Origin: Flavobacteria bacterium BAL38
GTDB taxonomy: Bacteria; Bacteroidota; Bacteroidia; Flavobacteriales; Flavobacteriaceae
Length of the DNA stretch: 64,000 nucleotides
Direction of reading: 5' to 3'
Assembly (NCBI GenBank): GCA_000169355.1
Contig: AAXX01000007.1
Coordinates: forward strand, 34,686 to 98,685
Shown: in pieces, positions 55,911 to 64,000 of the stretch
Position numbering within the stretch: position 1 is the first letter of the stretch
Layout: each line of letters opens with the position of its first letter
The notes under the pieces: model-generated
Told to the model about the DNA's origin: nothing
Database searches by the model: none
Seen by the model: the letters and a program-made list of their open reading frames with translations, nothing else
Made by a program: the position numbers and the translations under genes

Positions 55911-56671
55911 TGAATAAAATTTTAGGGTTATTTCTGTTAATAATAGTTCATAATTTTACTTATGGACAGCTTGTTAATATTGAAAACCAGCGAATTCAAA
56001 GTGATAGTATAAGAACTATTACAATTATAGACTTGCAGTATAGTTACCAAAATAACAATAATGAGGAATTATCGCTTGTGAATTTTTCTGGAACCCATCA
56101 ATACAAAACAAAGAATTTGAAGAATTACTTTCTACTTCTTGGAAACATTGATTATTCGTTAGCAAATGGGGAAGAACTATCAAATTCAGGTTTAATTCAT
56201 TTTAGATACAATCGAAAACTCAATAAAAAAATAAGATTAGAAGCATTTACTCAATACCAATACAACAAAATTCTGGGTATTGAAAGTCGAAATTTAATTG
56301 GAATTGGACCCAGATATAAAATAAATAAATCTGAAAAAAACGTACTTTATATTGGAAGTTTACTTATGCAAGAATTTGAAAAAGCTTCTGATAATATGAA
56401 GACCATTAGCTATCAAAGACTTTCAAATTATCTTTCGTTAGCCATAAAAAACAAGGCGAAAACTTTAGAGTTTACTGCGGTGGTCTATTACCAACCCAAT
56501 ATTAATCTCTGGAAAGATTACAGGCTTTCAAGTCAAGCCTCTTTGGCATTTAACATTACTTCTAAAGTACAGTTTGTTAATAGTATAAATTACGGCTATG
56601 ATTCCTATTCACCTACCAACGTCAGCAAGAAAAACATTGTTTTAACTAATGGGTTGAAAATGTACTTATAA
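55910..56671 (+). CDS. DUF481-like outer-membrane protein
   Basis: The 253-residue protein has a signal peptide (about 1-19, ending TYGQ) and a beta-strand-rich body with alternating aromatic and polar residues (GLIHFRYNRKLNKKIRLEAFTQYQYNKIL type strands), ending in a strand. The pattern fits DUF481-like outer-membrane barrels. Its translational coupling to a cytoplasmic KAP NTPase is odd, because the two proteins act in different compartments. Confidence 0.7.
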   Translation: MNKILGLFLLIIVHNFTYGQLVNIENQRIQSDSIRTITIIDLQYSYQNNNNEELSLVNFSGTHQYKTKNLKNYFLLLGNIDYSLANGEELSNSGLIHFRYNRKLNKKIRLEAFTQYQYNKILGIESRNLIGIGPRYKINKSEKNVLYIGSLLMQEFEKASDNMKTISYQRLSNYLSLAIKNKAKTLEFTAVVYYQPNINLWKDYRLSSQASLAFNITSKVQFVNSINYGYDSYSPTNVSKKNIVLTNGLKMYL

Positions 56672-56766
56672 TATTTTAATAGAATTTCAATATATGTAAT
56701 TAAAAAAAATAAATAATGGTGTATTCCGAAAAACCAAAGAGTAGGAAAAATTAAATATTAAATAAA

Positions 56767-57072
56767 ATGGCAACTATTAAAGTAACAAAAGCAAGTTCAG
56801 TACAAAGTATTAAATCACAATTTAGCAAAGAATTTAGCTGTAACATTCGGATTTATAACGGAATAAAATTCGCTGACGACAAAATGAAAATTAGTGATTT
56901 ATCCAAAACAGATAATCCTGGAGGCGATTTAGAATTAGGCGCAAGAAGCAGAGTTGAAAATGTTGAGAAATATTTTAATGAAACATTTGGTATTAAAGTT
57001 CAAATATCAAATGCAGATGATACTAAATTGGCTGGTAATGAATTGACTTTAACGCAAGCAGGAAAATTATAA
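56767..57072 (+). CDS. Small tandem-module protein 1
   Basis: The 101-residue protein consists of two copies of a module of about 45 residues: SVQSIKSQFSKEFSCNIRIYNG, and RVENVEKYFNETFGIKVQIS, each a basic or polar helix followed by a strand, then a loop with a conserved Leu (TLTQA, ISDLS). No signal peptide or catalytic residue. It is the first of three homologous neighbours. A terminator lies just after it, so it may be partly separated from the next two. Confidence 0.75.
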   Translation: MATIKVTKASSVQSIKSQFSKEFSCNIRIYNGIKFADDKMKISDLSKTDNPGGDLELGARSRVENVEKYFNETFGIKVQISNADDTKLAGNELTLTQAGKL

Positions 57073-57083
57073 ATTAACATAGA

Positions 57084-57116
57084 GGAGGGTAATTTATAAT
57101 TTTACCCTCTTTTTAA
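57084..57116 (+). terminator. Rho-independent terminator after small tandem-module gene 1
   Basis: GAGGGTAA (57085-57092) pairs with TTACCCTC (57102-57109), followed by a T-run. It lies between small-module genes 1 and 2. Confidence 0.75.
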
Positions 57117-57127
57117 ACTTAAACAAA

Positions 57128-57523
57128 ATGGCAAGAGAAGTAACTACAACAGGATCAAAAAAACTAAAAACACTTAAAAAAGAGTTTAATGAGCATTTTC
57201 CTTATTTGAGAATTAATATTCATTCATCAGAAATGGCTCTTAAAGCTAAGAAAGGGGAAACAATTTCTCATTTAGATATAGAAAAAACATTAACTGAAGT
57301 GAGAGAAAAAACTGGAAGTGGATCAATTTCATTTTCAGGAAGAAAAAAAGTAAAAACAATAGAAAATGAGTTTAACGAAATTTTCGGATTATATGTACAA
57401 ATATGTTATACCAGCTCGAAAGGAGAACGCTTTTATACAACTGGTTCTGATGACGAAAAAACATTAACAGAATTAAACCGAGATAAAGAAGCTGCTGATT
57501 GTAAAAAAGATATGTGGAATTAA
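57128..57523 (+). CDS. Small tandem-module protein 2
   Basis: The 131-residue protein has two copies of the same module: KKLKTLKKEFNEHFPYLRINIHSS, and KKVKTIENEFNEIFGLYVQICYTS, each ending in a conserved (T)LTE segment. Charged and soluble. It is homologous to its neighbours at 56767 and 57538. Start ATG. Confidence 0.75.
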   Translation: MAREVTTTGSKKLKTLKKEFNEHFPYLRINIHSSEMALKAKKGETISHLDIEKTLTEVREKTGSGSISFSGRKKVKTIENEFNEIFGLYVQICYTSSKGERFYTTGSDDEKTLTELNRDKEAADCKKDMWN

Positions 57524-57537
57524 TAAAATAAAAAAAT

Positions 57538-57897
57538 ATGGGACTATTTAACAGCATAAAAGATCACTTCAATAAAGCAGAGTTTACAATTGCACCAAAT
57601 AAAAAATTAAAAACAATTTCAAAAGAGTTTAAAGAAGCTTTTGGATTGAGTTTGGTTTTTTACAAAGGCAATATGATAGCAGAGGACAGTTTAACATTGG
57701 CCGCGTTAAACAATAAAACATCAAAAGAAGTTGCTACTACTTCAAAAGAAGGGCTTAAATTAAAAGCTAGTATGAAAGTTGGAGATGCAGAAAAATTATT
57801 TGATTCTCTTTATGGCGTAACGGTTCAAATAAAAGACAAATCTGCAAAAAATCTAGTTGATAATAATTTAACAATTGGTGATGCTTCACGACAATAG
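57538..57897 (+). CDS. Small tandem-module protein 3
   Basis: The 119-residue protein has a short N-terminal extension (MGLFNSIKDHFNKA), then KKLKTISKEFKEAFGLSLVFYKG and KVGDAEKLFDSLYGVTVQIKD, the same two-copy module. The second half aligns well with the second half of protein 1 (LTIGDAS with LTLTQAG). It starts 14 nt after protein 2 and is probably cotranscribed with it. Confidence 0.75.
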   Translation: MGLFNSIKDHFNKAEFTIAPNKKLKTISKEFKEAFGLSLVFYKGNMIAEDSLTLAALNNKTSKEVATTSKEGLKLKASMKVGDAEKLFDSLYGVTVQIKDKSAKNLVDNNLTIGDASRQ

Positions 57898-58045
57898 ATT
57901 TTATAATTAAAGCCGAATGAATATAGCGCCTTAAGGTAAATTGCTGTCTGGATAACTGCTACTTTAGTAGCGGAATGTTTGTCGCTCCCAGAGGTTTTAT
58001 TGCTTCAAGTTTTACTAATAAAAAATATTATATTAAATTCAATTA
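57898..58045. other. GC-richer intergenic stretch with a GCTAC hairpin
   Basis: The middle of this 148-bp gap (about 57923-58010) is clearly richer in GC than its surroundings. It contains the perfect hairpin GCTAC-TTTA-GTAGC near 57958-57971. No start-to-stop gene is convincing. It could be a small RNA, a leader of the next gene or a fragment of a mobile element; nothing decides it. Confidence 0.4.
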
Positions 58046-58750
58046 ATGATGGAGCATTATGATTTAAATGATATAATCACGGATTTATGGAATAAATTTA
58101 ATCTCCAATTTGATGATTATCATAAGAAAGTAATGAATCGTGTACCTAGTTATTTATCGATTCCAAAATCTAAAGACAAAATATTATTTATTGGTTTAAA
58201 TCCAGCATTTCAAGAGAGAAAAGAAACTCATAAAAACTTTATTAATTATTCCTTTAATTCTGAAATTACAATTGAAGATATAAAATATTTCACAAAAATT
58301 AATAACGATTCTAAAGATGCTTCAAGCGACCATTATTACGGTAAATATTTTAACATACTTCATAATTTTGCTAAGAACCTTGGTGAGGATGGCTTTGAAC
58401 ATTGTGATTTGTTCTTGATGAGAGAAACAGATTCAAAAATTGTAAAGAAAATGGTAGAGAACACAGATGGTGTTTTAAATGGATTTGGTATTGAACAAAT
58501 AAATATTTTGAAAATTCATATAGCCAATTTGAATCCCAAAGTAATTATTATTCCAAATGCTATGGCTGCAGAATATTACAGTAAAATTATACTTAAAAAT
58601 TCAAAGATTGATGACGAAAAGGGTATTTATTATTCAGAAATCAATAATAAAAAAATCCCCACAATTTTATGTGGTTCATGGCAGTACGGTAGATTAGACA
58701 AATACACCGAAGACATTTTGGTAAGACATATTAGAAATGCAATGAATTAA
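58046..58750 (+). CDS. Uracil-DNA glycosylase-fold-like protein
   Basis: The 234-residue protein has ILFIGLNPAF (about 46-55), like the active-site GxNP motif of uracil-DNA glycosylases, then a long insert, VIIIPNAMAA and ILCGSWQYGRLDKYT near the C-terminus in the place of the family's GSxHP-like motif. The catalytic His is not visible there, so activity is uncertain. It may be a structural or regulatory relative in the accessory region. Start Met1 or Met2 (adjacent ATGs). Confidence 0.55.
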   Translation: MMEHYDLNDIITDLWNKFNLQFDDYHKKVMNRVPSYLSIPKSKDKILFIGLNPAFQERKETHKNFINYSFNSEITIEDIKYFTKINNDSKDASSDHYYGKYFNILHNFAKNLGEDGFEHCDLFLMRETDSKIVKKMVENTDGVLNGFGIEQINILKIHIANLNPKVIIIPNAMAAEYYSKIILKNSKIDDEKGIYYSEINNKKIPTILCGSWQYGRLDKYTEDILVRHIRNAMN

Positions 58751-58797
58751 TTTGTTAGACTATTTTTATTTCTTAAACTAAATTGAATTAATACAAT

Positions 58798-59145
58798 ATG
58801 AAATTAAAACAATTACTATTTGGATTTTTAATTGTTTACACATTTACAAATTGTGAACAAAAAAATATTGATACTGAAATCGAAAGATTACAAAGTTTAG
58901 AGAAAGAACTAAATAAAACCATTTCCCAAAACAATATTGAGCATGCTAAGCTTATATGTATACAAATGAAATGGGAATATGTCGCTACAACAGCTGGTGC
59001 TGGCTCAAAATGCAAAAAGTTGGCTGAAATTTGGGATGATAAAAGACGAAATTATTTAAAAATAATAGGTGTAGATCCCGTAGAAATTTTAGGAGAAAAA
59101 CCTAGGCCAAAGACATTAAAAGAAAAATTAGTAGATAGTTATTAG
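58798..59145 (+). CDS. Small lipoprotein of unknown function
   Basis: The 115-residue protein has a lipoprotein signal: hydrophobic stretch, then FTNC with the modified Cys at 19. The mature part starts with a Glu/Lys-rich helix (IERLQSLEKELNKTI) and ends KEKLVDSY. No domain recognised. A second lipoprotein follows 80 bp downstream. Confidence 0.7.
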   Translation: MKLKQLLFGFLIVYTFTNCEQKNIDTEIERLQSLEKELNKTISQNNIEHAKLICIQMKWEYVATTAGAGSKCKKLAEIWDDKRRNYLKIIGVDPVEILGEKPRPKTLKEKLVDSY

Positions 59146-59224
59146 ATAGTAAATTAAAAGAAATAAGGCTAAAAATGCAAAACTCCTATTTCTTATTATT
59201 TTGATTTAAAAAAAGATATTAAAA

Positions 59225-60091
59225 ATGAAAAAAATTCTACAAATAGTACTGTTATCCATTTTATTTATTTCCTGCGATTCTAACGAAAGAAACATCAAAA
59301 AAACGTTTAACAGATTAAATGCAGGTGAAACTTCATCGGCTTCAAAATACATTTGGCCGGAAGACCATAAAAACCTTTACACTTTTGAGGAACGATTTTT
59401 AAGCGAAAATGAATTGCTATCTTTTGATATTGAAACAATTGAAAAATTAAATGATGAAAGCTATAAAGTAACATTGAATTGCAGCAATGGTAATGAAGAA
59501 TTATTAACCTACTTTAAAAGCAAGCGAAACTTGCTATCAGACATTAAAATTGTAGATACATTTTTTGTAAAAAAAGCGAATGGTAAAGAATATCTAAAAT
59601 TCGATTGGGATTTAAATGAAAAATCGATTTCAAACAACATAAAATTATCAAGTATTTTAGTTGAAAAAATAAATCTACGTTCTGGTCCAGGAAAAAAGTT
59701 TAATGTAATTGGTCAATTAGAAAAAGGAGAAGAACTGCTCATGGATGATAATTATGAGAACTCAAACTGGAGAAAAGGATTTTATTTTGAAGAAAATAGT
59801 AGTATTAAAGAAGTGTACTTTTCTTCCCAACTAACAGATAGAAAAGAAATTAGTTTTTTTACTTTAAATTGGGCTGACAGTATGGGTGTTATAGTAATAT
59901 CAATATTAGGACTAATTGTACTTTTCGTAGTTTATCCATTATTATTTGGAGCACTTTTTAGAACAGGCGGGGACGGTGCTGGTGCATTCGGATTAATTCT
60001 TTTTGTTGTTTTATTGGTTGTTGTTTATTTTACTTATCAGATTATTGAAACGGCAATTTTTGAACTTTTTATTATCAACTTACCTTTTTAA
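59225..60091 (+). CDS. Lipoprotein with SH3-like domain and C-terminal membrane helices
   Basis: The 288-residue protein has an N-terminal lipobox (ISC at about 15-17). A bacterial SH3 domain lies in the middle (about 145-205: ILVEKINLRSGPGKKFNVIGQLEKGE), and two hydrophobic helices at the C-terminus (about 219-245 and 250-275) hold a GGDGAGAFG loop. A lipid anchor and membrane helices in one protein are unusual; the Cys may instead be part of a signal anchor. Role unknown, perhaps in the cell envelope. Confidence 0.65.
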   Translation: MKKILQIVLLSILFISCDSNERNIKKTFNRLNAGETSSASKYIWPEDHKNLYTFEERFLSENELLSFDIETIEKLNDESYKVTLNCSNGNEELLTYFKSKRNLLSDIKIVDTFFVKKANGKEYLKFDWDLNEKSISNNIKLSSILVEKINLRSGPGKKFNVIGQLEKGEELLMDDNYENSNWRKGFYFEENSSIKEVYFSSQLTDRKEISFFTLNWADSMGVIVISILGLIVLFVVYPLLFGALFRTGGDGAGAFGLILFVVLLVVVYFTYQIIETAIFELFIINLPF

Positions 60092-60128
60092 TTTATTTGA
60101 CTTTGTTAACTTTAAACTCAAGTAAAAT

Positions 60129-61820
60129 TTACTTTTCCAGCTTTAGACTATATTTAGCATTTGCCTTTTGAAGTAATTGGTAGGAAACGAAAAAAAAGCT
60201 TATAAAAATGAGTAATAGGATAATAAATATAATATAATTTCCAATTAAAAAATGCCAAAAAATAAAGTAAACTAAGAACGCATTACATACTTGTAGCAGC
60301 CAAGCTAATACTCTTAATTTTGAAAAGGATTGACCACTATTTTGAACACCTTTCCAAAATCCTCCAGGTTGCACAGTAGCTGCAAATTTTTGTAATACAC
60401 TTTGTTCAGTTGGTGCAGTAATAAAAGTGATAGTAATCCATGTAATACAAACTACAATAGTTAGTATTATTAATTTAATAGGATAATATTCTAGCGCATA
60501 ATTTTGTTGCCATTGTAGTAGTGTTTGACGGATAATAAAATTAGATTCATATAATGCATCAAGAATAGGAGGGTAGAGTAACGCAGCTATCATTGCTGAT
60601 AATTGTGACCATGCGTTAATACGCCACCAATACCATCGTAACATAAAGACAGGACCTACACCCGCTGTAATAGCAAATAAATATTTAGTTATTCCAATTA
60701 ATGAATCGGCATATAAGGCAATACCACCTGAGGCTGTAATTATATATAGCATAGCAATAATTCCTATTTTTTTGCCTTTATCATCACTTAAATTTGGATT
60801 TATGGTATGTTTATAAAAGTTTTCGGTTAATAAAGCACCACCCCAATTTTGATTATTTTGCACAAAGGAAAGAAAAGGGATCATAAATAAAAGAACAACA
60901 AAAATTAACATCCAAGAAGGTAAAGCCTTTACAAACAAAGTTGTGAAAGCTAATTCAGGATCACTAGCATGACTAGCAAAACCATAAACTACAGCCATAA
61001 ACGGTAAGGTAAACAATAAGATTCTGAAAAAAAAGACAAACAAAGTGGGTAAAAAAACACTTTTTACCAAGTCATTACTCCCTTTACTAGCCATTAATTT
61101 TTGACCATTCATGTCTGGATAATCTAGTATGGATGCAGACCACCATTGAACAAATAAAAAAACTAAAAATGCATTAAACGTTTTGGAACCAATAGTAGGA
61201 ATAATAGTAAAATTATATTTAGGCGTTTTTAATACACTCGATAATTGGTTTAAACCTCCAGTGTTTGAATATAAAGCAATAAATAATCCTGATGCTATCA
61301 ATATGAAACATAAAAACAATAGAAAGTCCATTCGTAATCTTAATCTGAAACTATTTATAAATGTTAAAACAATTAATACACCGGTTAATAATAGAATGGT
61401 AGTTGTTAGTTCTATATTTAATATATAGCAACAAATTTTGGCAAAGGCAAGAAGACTAAAACTAATGATGAAAGGGATTATTATAAATCCTAAATACAAA
61501 CTTCTAAAGGTGTGTAATAGTTTGGCACCATTTCCCGAAAACCTAAAAAATATAAATTCATTTTCGGTTTTAACTGGAACATTTTGCCATAAATGTGCAA
61601 AGAATGAAATACTAAATGCAGAACCAATTCCTGCGCTCCAATACAACCACATATCCGATAATTCGCCGTTTAGTAAACTTGCACAAATTAATTGAGGTTC
61701 AATCATCAATCCTCCAGACAAAATCATAGAAAAGCCTATAAGCCACCAAGATTCTTTCTTAGAATAAAATAAATGCGATTCTATTTGTTTAGATTTTTTA
61801 TGGAGCCAATTTTTAAACAT
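60129..61820 (-). CDS. Sodium:solute symporter-family transporter
   Basis: The 563-residue protein has about 12-13 membrane helices and the SSS-family signature region WWSASILDYPDMNGQKLMASKGSNDLVKS, which corresponds to the conserved segment after the sixth helix. The substrate cannot be told from sequence. The ATG directly follows the stop codon of the HU-like gene (TAA-ATG), so the two form an operon under the control region with the 22-bp repeats. Confidence 0.83.
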   Translation of the reverse strand: MFKNWLHKKSKQIESHLFYSKKESWWLIGFSMILSGGLMIEPQLICASLLNGELSDMWLYWSAGIGSAFSISFFAHLWQNVPVKTENEFIFFRFSGNGAKLLHTFRSLYLGFIIIPFIISFSLLAFAKICCYILNIELTTTILLLTGVLIVLTFINSFRLRLRMDFLLFLCFILIASGLFIALYSNTGGLNQLSSVLKTPKYNFTIIPTIGSKTFNAFLVFLFVQWWSASILDYPDMNGQKLMASKGSNDLVKSVFLPTLFVFFFRILLFTLPFMAVVYGFASHASDPELAFTTLFVKALPSWMLIFVVLLFMIPFLSFVQNNQNWGGALLTENFYKHTINPNLSDDKGKKIGIIAMLYIITASGGIALYADSLIGITKYLFAITAGVGPVFMLRWYWWRINAWSQLSAMIAALLYPPILDALYESNFIIRQTLLQWQQNYALEYYPIKLIILTIVVCITWITITFITAPTEQSVLQKFAATVQPGGFWKGVQNSGQSFSKLRVLAWLLQVCNAFLVYFIFWHFLIGNYIIFIILLLIFISFFFVSYQLLQKANAKYSLKLEK

Positions 61821-62204
61821 TTATCGAATCCTTTTATAAGTAATTTTCTTCATTCTGTTTTTCAATTCTTTAGAAGGTCTATAATTAATTTTAGCTTCTT
61901 TAATGTTTGATTTTCCTATAACTGCATCTGAATCTGCTGGTGTTCCAGTTAAATTAAGTTGAAATGTTCCTAAATTATCAACTCTTACAATATTTCCGTT
62001 GGCTAATGATTCGCCAATAACATCGCTTAATGCCATAATTACTCCAAAACAATCAGGTCGACTCATAGTAGTTCTGCTGGCTACAATTCGAGCTAAATCA
62101 TCTAAATTAACTTCTCCTTGACTAACAGCGCATGGATAGTATTTTACTTCAGGAGGTGATGTTAAATTATTTTTCTTGGGTATCATTTTAAATTGTACTG
62201 CCAT
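61821..62204 (-). CDS. HU-related DNA-binding protein
   Basis: The 127-residue protein has an N-terminal tail, then the HU/IHF-like fold: VNLDDLARIVASRTT, SDVIGESLANGNIVRVDNLGTFQLNL and a C-terminal basic arm (KINYRPSKELKNRMKKI). It is longer than HU itself and matches the HU-related group common in Bacteroidota. It should bind and bend DNA. Its stop abuts the start of the symporter gene, and a repeat array lies upstream. Confidence 0.88.
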   Translation of the reverse strand: MAVQFKMIPKKNNLTSPPEVKYYPCAVSQGEVNLDDLARIVASRTTMSRPDCFGVIMALSDVIGESLANGNIVRVDNLGTFQLNLTGTPADSDAVIGKSNIKEAKINYRPSKELKNRMKKITYKRIR

Positions 62205-62245
62205 ATTTTTTTATTTACGAGTTACCTTTTATTTTTTTATATTAA

Positions 62246-62253
62246 CAAATATA
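62246..62253 (-). promoter_or_regulatory. -7 box (TATATTTG) for the HU-like/symporter operon
   Basis: Minus-strand TATATTTG is a perfect TAnnTTTG match, 41 nt upstream of the HU-like ATG. The 22-bp repeat array begins 11 bp further upstream and covers the -33 region. Confidence 0.55.
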
Positions 62254-62263
62254 AAAAAAAATG

Positions 62264-62351
62264 TATATCTTTTATATAAAAGTTATACATCTTTTAATGA
62301 AGTTTTGTACATCTTTTGACTAAAAGATATATATCTTTTGAAAGTTAAATA
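62264..62351. repeat. Four 22-bp direct repeats (TAYATCTTTT at exact 22-bp spacing)
   Basis: The core TAYATCTTTT begins at 62264, 62286, 62308 and 62330, always 22 bp apart, or about two helical turns. The last copy also forms an 18-bp perfect palindrome (AAAAGATATATATCTTTT, 62322-62339). The array lies just upstream of the HU-like promoter. Regular spacing on one face of the helix points to cooperative protein binding. Confidence 0.85.
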
Positions 62352-62390
62352 ATGAACAATAATATAAAATGTTTATTGCACTAAAATGAA

Positions 62391-62714
62391 TTACTTAAAC
62401 ATATCCATTCCAGGAATATTTGGCATGCCTTCTTTGGCTACTGCTGCTAATTCTGTTTCATGAACGTTTGTAGCTTTTTCAATGGCTTTATTTAAAACAT
62501 TAACTAAATAATCTTCAAGCATTTCCTTATCTTGTAATAAATCATCACTTAAGGTAATGCTTTTAATTTTTCTGTTAGCGGTAAGTGTTACTTCAAGTAA
62601 GCCATCAGCACTTTTTTCATCAATTAAAACAAAGTCTAAACGTTTCTTTGTTTCTTCTACCTTTTGTTGGGTTTCTTTAAGTTTACCCATCATACCCATA
62701 ATATCTCCAAACAT
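62391..62714 (-). CDS. YbaB/EbfC-family nucleoid-associated protein
   Basis: This 107-residue protein has the YbaB pattern: [21 protein letters not shown], an amphipathic N-terminal helix, then a short beta-sheet with [19 protein letters not shown] and a C-terminal helix. The family forms dimers and binds DNA. Length fits. A -7 box lies upstream at 62737-62744. It is divergent from the oligopeptidase gene. Confidence 0.9.
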   Translation of the reverse strand: MFGDIMGMMGKLKETQQKVEETKKRLDFVLIDEKSADGLLEVTLTANRKIKSITLSDDLLQDKEMLEDYLVNVLNKAIEKATNVHETELAAVAKEGMPNIPGMDMFK

Positions 62715-62736
62715 AATTTTAATTTTTTTATTTCAG

Positions 62737-62744
62737 CAAAAATA
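62737..62744 (-). promoter_or_regulatory. -7 box (TATTTTTG) for the YbaB/EbfC gene
   Basis: A perfect TAnnTTTG match on the minus strand, 22 nt upstream of the ATG at 62714. Confidence 0.5.
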
Positions 62745-62778
62745 GTAAATTAGCGGTTAATAATTATTGTAAAACTTC

Positions 62779-64000
62779 ATGAAAAAAATCACGTATTTCC
62801 TTTTAGGTTGTGTTATTTTTGCTCCAGTTCACAGTCAAAATAAAACAAAAAAAATGTCTGATAAATTACAGCCGCCAGTAGCTAAAATTGTTCCAAAAAC
62901 ATTAGAAAAGCATGGTGATAAAAGAATTGATAACTACTATTGGTTAAACGAAAGAGAAAACCCAGAAGTTATTGATTATCTGAATAAAGAGAATGAATAT
63001 TACCAAAAATCAACTGCACATACGAAGCAATTTCAAGAAGCTTTATTCTTAGAAATGAAATCTCGTATTAAAGAAGATGATACATCGGTTCCATACTTTT
63101 ACAATGGTTATTACTACATAACTCGTTTTGAAAAGGGAAAAGATTACCCTATTTACGCTCGTAAAAAAGGAAGTTTAGAAGCTTCTGAAGAAATTATATT
63201 CGACTGTAACGAAATGGCAAAAGGGCAATCGTATTTTAATTTAAGTGGAATTTCGGTAAGTGAAGATAACAAATGGGTGACATTTGGTGTGGATTTAGTC
63301 TCTAGAAGACAATACACGATTCAAATTAAAAATTTAGAAACCGGAGAAATTCTTCCAGAAAAAATTGAAAATACTACAGGAAGCTGTGCTTGGTCTAGTG
63401 ATAATAAAACGTTTTTTTATACTAAAAACGACCCAAAAACACTACGATCTGATATGGTTTACAGACATGAATTAAACTCAGATGTAACCACAGATGCATT
63501 AGTGTTTCATGAAAAAGATGATACTTTTTACACATTTGTTTATAAAGATAAATCGAAGAAATTTTTAATTATTGGTTCTACAAGTACGTTAACATCTGAA
63601 TATCAAATTTTAGAGTCTAATAATCCTAAAGGTTCTTTTAGATATTTTAGTAAACGTAAAAGAGGATTAGAGTATAGTATTTCTCATTTTGGAGATAATT
63701 TTTACATAGTTACTAATAAAGATAATGCAACTAACTTTAAGTTAATGAAAACGCCAGAAACAGCAACTTCGGCTGAAAACTGGAAAGATTTAATTCCTCA
63801 TAGAAAAGATGTTTTATTAGAAGGAATTGATATTTTTAAAAATTATTTAGTGGTTGAAGAGCGTTCAAATGGTTTAAATAAAATTCAAATTCGTCCATGG
63901 GATGGAGGTGAAGCTTATTATCTTTCTTTTCAAAGTGAAACTTACACAGCTTACACTACTACAAATCCGGATTTTGATACCGAAATTTTACGATTTGCCT
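62779..64000 (+). CDS. S9-family oligopeptidase (oligopeptidase B-like), N-terminal part
   Basis: ATG at 62779 opens a frame that runs off the window end (407 codons seen). It has a signal peptide (about 1-20, ending VHSQ) and the prolyl-oligopeptidase N-terminal region: RIDNYYWLNERENPEVIDYL, EMKSRIKEDDTSVPYFYNGYYY and beta-propeller strands after that. The catalytic Ser, Asp and His lie beyond the window. PtrB-type enzymes cut after basic residues in small peptides. Confidence 0.85.
   Translation, partial: MKKITYFLLGCVIFAPVHSQNKTKKMSDKLQPPVAKIVPKTLEKHGDKRIDNYYWLNERENPEVIDYLNKENEYYQKSTAHTKQFQEALFLEMKSRIKEDDTSVPYFYNGYYYITRFEKGKDYPIYARKKGSLEASEEIIFDCNEMAKGQSYFNLSGISVSEDNKWVTFGVDLVSRRQYTIQIKNLETGEILPEKIENTTGSCAWSSDNKTFFYTKNDPKTLRSDMVYRHELNSDVTTDALVFHEKDDTFYTFVYKDKSKKFLIIGSTSTLTSEYQILESNNPKGSFRYFSKRKRGLEYSISHFGDNFYIVTNKDNATNFKLMKTPETATSAENWKDLIPHRKDVLLEGIDIFKNYLVVEERSNGLNKIQIRPWDGGEAYYLSFQSETYTAYTTTNPDFDTEILRFA

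Overview
The window is a piece of a Bacteroidota chromosome, almost certainly Flavobacteriaceae and close to Flavobacterium. The evidence is low GC, many starts preceded by the Bacteroidota -7 promoter box TAnnTTTG, type IX secretion (T9SS) cargo with flavobacterial sorting domains, a PorP/SprF partner, a SusC-style outer-membrane receptor, and housekeeping proteins that read as flavobacterial. No rRNA, tRNA or CRISPR array was recognised.

Layout. 1-8.4 kb is core: the end of a small membrane protein, ettA, a DEAD-box helicase, hutG and hutI (histidine breakdown) with crcB between, a coiled-coil membrane protein, a corA-like transporter and a small membrane protein. 8.43-9.78 kb is an intact IS3-family element with inverted repeats, a 3-bp target duplication and an A6G frameshift site. 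9.8-16.3 kb carries a TonB-dependent receptor, arsC, a CPBP protease, menE and an M1 peptidase. 16.6-22 kb holds a six-PAS soluble histidine kinase with its receiver, a decayed rluA tail and an unknown membrane protein. 22.1-36.7 kb is a T9SS surface cluster: two giant repeat proteins with type B sorting domains (the second frameshifted), a PorP/SprF protein, an OmpA/PD40 protein and a type C sorted protein. 36.9-44.3 kb is core again, with an inserted ParE-type toxin-antitoxin pair: rluA, acyl-CoA carboxylase beta, lpxD, prfB with its +1 frameshift, and ltaE. 44.3-45.7 kb is a dead IS110 copy.

45.8-60.1 kb looks accessory. It has a TauE/SafE permease, a three-gene nuclease operon (PD-(D/E)XK enzyme, Cas4-like/DEDD fusion, small membrane protein), several small unknown proteins, two distantly related regulator-like proteins, and an array made of a KAP P-loop NTPase, a DUF481-like outer-membrane protein and three small proteins each built from two copies of one module. 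A glycosylase-fold protein and two lipoproteins follow. This array is the best candidate for an undescribed system. 60.1-64 kb returns to core: a sodium:solute symporter in an operon with an HU-like protein, preceded by a striking 4 x 22-bp direct-repeat array, then a YbaB/EbfC protein and the start of an S9 oligopeptidase.

Several starts are placed at an internal ATG rather than an upstream TTG/GTG, because the ATG fits the family length or because a -7 box overlaps the longer version. All functional calls come from reading motifs by eye; no database search was run.
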